DNA of 43,440 bases from Niabella sp. (GTDB lineage: Bacteria > Bacteroidota > Bacteroidia > Chitinophagales > Chitinophagaceae), in assembly GCA_017744795.1 (NCBI GenBank), contig JAGIAQ010000022.1:1-43440 (forward strand). The letters run 5' to 3'. Below are positions 40,651 to 43,440 of the stretch, one piece after another (positions within the stretch are counted from its first letter, which is position 1; the number at the start of each line of letters is the position of its first letter). The notes below the pieces were generated by a model. The model saw only the letters and a program-made list of their open reading frames with translations, did no database searches and was not told the DNA's origin. Made by a program: the position numbers and the translations under genes.

Positions 40651-41469
40651 ATGGAACAAACAAAGATCCTTTCTTCCAGTCTGCTGGATATTCTTTTTGA
40701 CGGAAGAAATAAAGCCTACGGCGCGTATGAGCTACGGGCTACTTACCCTAAACGCCTGCTGAAAGCACTGCTTGCAACGGGTGTATTATTGGGGGTGGCT
40801 GTGGGCGCTACTTTAATAAAGCCCGCGGAGACAAAGATTACCGCCCGACCTATTATTAGCCCGGATATTACCATTGAAAAAATTGACGAGCCTAAAAAAG
40901 TGGAGCCACCACCAGCGCTTCCGAAACTGGCCGAGCCCAAAAAGATCGAGACGAAGATATTTGTGATTCCAAAAATTACACAGGATAAACTGGTTACAGA
41001 TCCTCCCCCTACACAAACGGAACTGGTGGATGTAAAAATTGGAACGGAGAATATTAAAGGCGATAAAATTGGAAATATGGTAATATCCCCTGCTGGAGAT
41101 TTGGATGGAGGCAGAGGTGTTGTTGATACAAAACCAAAGGAAAAAGAGGTGGACCAGTTTGTACGCATTGAGAAAGAGGCGGAATACCCCGGGGACTGGC
41201 AACGCTATTTATCTACCAATCTGCGCGCGGACGGAGCGGTTGACAACGGCGCTACTCCCGGAAATTACCAGGTGATCGTGCAGTTTGTAGTTGCTGCAGA
41301 CGGAACGGTGAGCGATATCAAAGTATTGAAAGATCCCGGCTTTGGAATGGGTGATGAAGCAATCCGTGTGATCAAAAAATCAGGGAAATGGAAACCGGCT
41401 ATTCAGAATGGTTATCCGGTAAAAGCCTATCGGAAACAGCCGATTACTTTCCAGGTTTTGGAGCAATAA
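40651..41469 (+). CDS. tonB: TonB energy-transducing protein
   Basis: 272 residues. A cytoplasmic segment of about 32 residues (SLLDILFDGRNKAYGAYELR), typical of Bacteroidota TonB, precedes one transmembrane helix (about 33-53). A Pro/Lys/Glu-rich linker (about 70-130) spans the periplasm. The C-terminal TonB domain reads YQVIVQFVVAADGTVSDIKVLKDPGFGMGDEAIRVIKKSGKWKPA...YRKQPITFQVLEQ. With ExbD it energises outer-membrane TonB-dependent receptors. Confidence 0.93.
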   Translation: MEQTKILSSSLLDILFDGRNKAYGAYELRATYPKRLLKALLATGVLLGVAVGATLIKPAETKITARPIISPDITIEKIDEPKKVEPPPALPKLAEPKKIETKIFVIPKITQDKLVTDPPPTQTELVDVKIGTENIKGDKIGNMVISPAGDLDGGRGVVDTKPKEKEVDQFVRIEKEAEYPGDWQRYLSTNLRADGAVDNGATPGNYQVIVQFVVAADGTVSDIKVLKDPGFGMGDEAIRVIKKSGKWKPAIQNGYPVKAYRKQPITFQVLEQ

Positions 41470-41472
41470 TAA

Positions 41473-41512
41473 CACAAACCTATAAGGTCTTGCAAGACCT
41501 TATAGGTTTGTG
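41473..41512. repeat. 40-bp perfect palindrome between tonB and psd
   Basis: CACAAACCTATAAGGTCTTG is followed directly by its exact reverse complement. It lies 4 bp after the tonB stop and can act as terminator hairpin or cruciform. The hairpin at 28359 shares the AAGACCT/AGGTCTT core. Confidence 0.85.
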
Positions 41513-41524
41513 CTCTGTTTGTCG

Positions 41525-41532
41525 TAATTTTG
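41525..41532 (+). promoter_or_regulatory. -7 box TAATTTTG of psd
   Basis: Perfect TAnnTTTG 18 nt before ATG 41551. The TTTG at 41507-41510, inside the palindrome, is 14 bp away, shorter than usual. Confidence 0.45.
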
Positions 41533-41550
41533 CAGCCTAAAAGCAAATAA

Positions 41551-42210
41551 ATGACGTTACACAAAGAAGGGAAAGCTACTATCGCGATCGGAACGGTTCT
41601 TTTTTTGATTCTGAGTTTTGTGCTGTATTATTTCCTGTTTCAGCAAGTACCGGTAATTTTCTGGATATTAGAACTGGCGCTGCTTGTGGTGTACGGACTG
41701 ATCATTTCCTTTTTTCGCATTCCCGCACGGCATTATACGGTTGATGCAAATGCAGTTATAGCGCCCTGTGATGGTAAAGTGGTGGTTATCGAAGAAGTGG
41801 AAGCGGATGAATATTTTAAAGACCGGCGCATCCAGGTATCTATTTTTATGAGCCCGCTCAATGTGCATGTAAACCGCAATCCGGTTGATGGAGAAATTGT
41901 GTATGATCAATATCATAAGGGAAAATACCTGGTGGCCTGGCATCCGAAATCGTCTACAGAAAATGAACGGCATTCTAATGTATACCGGCATGCAGGCGGT
42001 AAGGAAGTGCTGACTAAGCAAATTGCAGGCGCCCTGGCCAAACGGATTGTGAATTACAATAAAGTTGGGGCTACCGTAAAACAAAATGAAGAAATGGGGT
42101 TTATTAAGTTTGGATCAAGAGTGGATCTGTTATTACCATTAGATGCGCAGATTAATGTTAAAATCGGCGATGTCGCCGTTGGAGGTGTTACCGTAATTGC
42201 ACGGTGGTAA
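41551..42210 (+). CDS. psd: Phosphatidylserine decarboxylase proenzyme (short form)
   Basis: 219 residues of the small Psd-A type. Two N-terminal membrane helices (about 10-52) are followed by the catalytic fold: IAPCDGKVVVIEEV, IFMSPLNVHVNRNPVDGEI, and the autocleavage site FGSRVDLLLP, where Ser189 becomes the pyruvoyl group (short Psd uses GS instead of LGST). It makes phosphatidylethanolamine. A strong terminator follows. Confidence 0.93.
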   Translation: MTLHKEGKATIAIGTVLFLILSFVLYYFLFQQVPVIFWILELALLVVYGLIISFFRIPARHYTVDANAVIAPCDGKVVVIEEVEADEYFKDRRIQVSIFMSPLNVHVNRNPVDGEIVYDQYHKGKYLVAWHPKSSTENERHSNVYRHAGGKEVLTKQIAGALAKRIVNYNKVGATVKQNEEMGFIKFGSRVDLLLPLDAQINVKIGDVAVGGVTVIARW

Positions 42211-42235
42211 GCTCTTTTAATTTGAAAAAAATACG

Positions 42236-42260
42236 AACCCGGTTAACGCCGGGTTTTTTT
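42236..42260 (+). terminator. Intrinsic terminator of psd
   Basis: Perfect AACCCGG/CCGGGTT stem, loop TTAACG, then seven T residues. Confidence 0.9.
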
Positions 42261-42381
42261 ATTTAGGGCGTGTTAAAGATTGGCGGCATTCTGCATTAGT
42301 CATCGCAATTTAATTCGTGTATCCTGTACAACTAAATCGTCTAAACTAATTTTAAACCCTGTCCGTACCGGCACGGGCGGG

Positions 42382-42504
42382 CACATAGATACAGTAGAAA
42401 TCACAGCATTTAAGGCAACATAGATTCCGCCTTCGGCGGGATCTGGCTAATGTGCTTTTATGTTCCCTGCTATCTATAAAATCCTATGTGTCTAGTGGTT
42501 AAAC
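42382..42504. repeat. Dispersed repeat, CACATAGG family, copy 2
   Basis: Inverse orientation to 2998-3120. Shares CACATAG, ACAGTAGAAATCA, CATAGATTCCGCC, ATGTTCCCTGCT, CTATGTG and GTGGTTAAAC blocks. It fills the central part of the 497-bp gap between psd and ahpC. Confidence 0.75.
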
Positions 42505-42591
42505 AATTTCGTTGTATCCTTAAATCATGTTGCAACGCAGAATGATGGAATTCGTGGCGGATGTAAATGAATCTATAGTAATTTATATTAT

Positions 42592-42606
42592 ATAGATTTT
42601 ATCTAT
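42592..42606. promoter_or_regulatory. OxyR-like site upstream of ahpC
   Basis: ATAGATTTTATCTAT matches the OxyR dimer motif ATAGnTnnnAnCTAT at every fixed position. It ends about 18 bp before the -33 region, where an activator would sit. Confidence 0.6.
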
Positions 42607-42624
42607 GACCTATAGAAACTATCA

Positions 42625-42656
42625 CTTGTACTGCCTTTTATTTTGTGGTAGCTTTG
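42625..42656 (+). promoter_or_regulatory. ahpC promoter (-33 CTTG, -7 TAGCTTTG)
   Basis: CTTG at 42625-42628 and a perfect -7 TAGCTTTG at 42649-42656 with 20 bp between, giving a leader of about 45 nt. Confidence 0.65.
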
Positions 42657-42707
42657 CGGCGCAATAAGCAATATAAATCTCAATTATAAAATAAAAAATA
42701 AAGTGTT

Positions 42708-43343
42708 ATGGCATTAGTAGGAAAGAAGTTCCCCAGTGTAGCAATTGATGCGATGTCCGATATGGGCGACAATTTAAAGATTGATGTGTACAAAGAGGCG
42801 GTAGAAAACAAAAAGAAAGTGTTGCTGTTCTGGTATCCAAAGGATTTTACCTTTGTTTGCCCTACAGAATTACATGCATTTCAAGAGGCGATCCAGGAAT
42901 TTGAAAAACGCAACACACTTGTTATAGGTGCTTCCTGCGATACCGCAGAAGTGCATTTTGCATGGCTGAACACTCCCAAAGATAATGGCGGTATTGAGGG
43001 TGTTACTTATCCGATCCTTGCAGATACGCACCGCTATCTTGCTGGTGAATTAGGTATCCTGGATGCAGATTATTCAATAGACGAAGCAACAGACGAAGTA
43101 AAGCTCAGCGGATCCAATGTAAGCTACCGTGCTACCTACCTGATCGATGAAGATGGCAAGGTGTTTCATGAAAGCGTGAACGATATGCCTCTTGGCCGGA
43201 ATGTACAGGAGTACCTGCGTTTGATCGATGCCTATACCCATGTGCAGCAACATGGTGAAGTGTGCCCTGCAAACTGGGAAGAAGGTAAAAAAGCAATGAA
43301 TGCCGATCGAGAAGGCGTTGCAGCTTATTTTAGTGAAAATTAA
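42708..43343 (+). CDS. ahpC: Typical 2-Cys peroxiredoxin (AhpC)
   Basis: 211 residues. The peroxidatic Cys51 is in DFTFVCPTEL and the resolving Cys186 in GEVCPANWEEG. GASCDTAEVHFAWLNTP and SYRATYLIDEDGKV fit the Prx1/AhpC subfamily. It reduces hydrogen peroxide, alkyl hydroperoxides and peroxynitrite. A thioredoxin-like gene starts 10 bp after its stop, a likely electron donor. An OxyR-like site upstream suggests peroxide induction. Confidence 0.95.
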   Translation: MALVGKKFPSVAIDAMSDMGDNLKIDVYKEAVENKKKVLLFWYPKDFTFVCPTELHAFQEAIQEFEKRNTLVIGASCDTAEVHFAWLNTPKDNGGIEGVTYPILADTHRYLAGELGILDADYSIDEATDEVKLSGSNVSYRATYLIDEDGKVFHESVNDMPLGRNVQEYLRLIDAYTHVQQHGEVCPANWEEGKKAMNADREGVAAYFSEN

Positions 43344-43353
43344 AAAAGAGAAA

Positions 43354-43440
43354 ATGTATACAGAAATAAACGAAGATAATTTACGGCAGTTAGTTGCCGA
43401 TAATCAAACGGTAATGGTACAATACGGTGCGGGCTGGTGC
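43354..43440 (+). CDS. Thioredoxin-family protein, N-terminal part
   Basis: Only 29 residues are in the window: MYTEINEDNLRQLVADNQ...VMVQYGAGWC. The final GWC is the start of a CxxC redox site, as in thioredoxins (WCxxC). Placement 10 bp after ahpC indicates an operon, and the protein probably reduces AhpC. The rest lies beyond the right edge. Confidence 0.8.
   Translation, partial: MYTEINEDNLRQLVADNQTVMVQYGAGWC

Overview
The window looks like a chromosomal segment of a Bacteroidota bacterium, most likely family Chitinophagaceae (a Niabella-like genus is my guess, from protein flavour only). Reasons: promoters of the Bacteroidota type (-7 box TAnnTTTG) recur upstream of genes, Shine-Dalgarno sequences are mostly absent, and the proteins are typical of the phylum (Thx, DUF4286, short Psd, XylR-type LacI/AraC hybrid regulator, TonB with a long cytoplasmic N-terminus, APH-RapZ fusion). 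Almost every intergenic gap carries a dispersed, often palindromic repeat; at least eight families are visible.

Layout. 1-3860: housekeeping genes (LOG-family protein, xth, DUF4286, HU, Thx, pdxH, pyrH). 4133-16544: a carbohydrate locus with an aldo/keto reductase, two secreted GH29 alpha-L-fucosidases, a PfkB sugar kinase overlapping a XylR-type regulator, two Tat-type Gfo/Idh/MocA oxidoreductases, a FucP/NagP-like sugar permease, nagA and nagB. It reads as use of fucosylated, GlcNAc-containing glycans, with no SusC/SusD and no classical GlcNAc kinase. 16703-25478: a small hypothetical, cca, a 1-kb non-coding stretch full of inverted repeats, tsaC, a GT4 glycosyltransferase, a MITE-like element with target-site duplication, dapD, rsgA, a gamma-carbonic-anhydrase-like protein and a TPM-domain membrane protein. 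25667-28335: an amino-sugar-kinase-like domain fused to a RapZ C-terminal domain, followed by a MurU-like nucleotidyltransferase, suggesting cell-wall amino-sugar recycling.

28367-32843 is an accessory island, visibly AT-rich in part: a hypothetical protein, a putative BECR-fold nuclease preceded by a rod-like structured RNA, a divergent small HTH protein with a palindromic operator, a GNAT acetyltransferase, an Abi_2/AbiF-type HEPN protein preceded by its own promoter, structured RNA and U-tract, a broken RhuM gene, and a four-helix-bundle protein. The Abi gene with its RNA is the best candidate for an RNA-controlled toxin or defence system, and the nuclease gene 2 kb away has a comparable RNA-before-gene layout.

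33137-43440: an AraC regulator with a Bcr/CflA-type efflux pump, another aldo/keto reductase, a retropepsin-like protease, an M1 metallopeptidase, a pentapeptide-repeat protein, ExbD and TonB, a 40-bp perfect palindrome, psd, and an ahpC-thioredoxin pair with an OxyR-like site upstream. The first and last genes are cut by the window edges. No tRNA, rRNA, CRISPR array, transposase or integrase was found.
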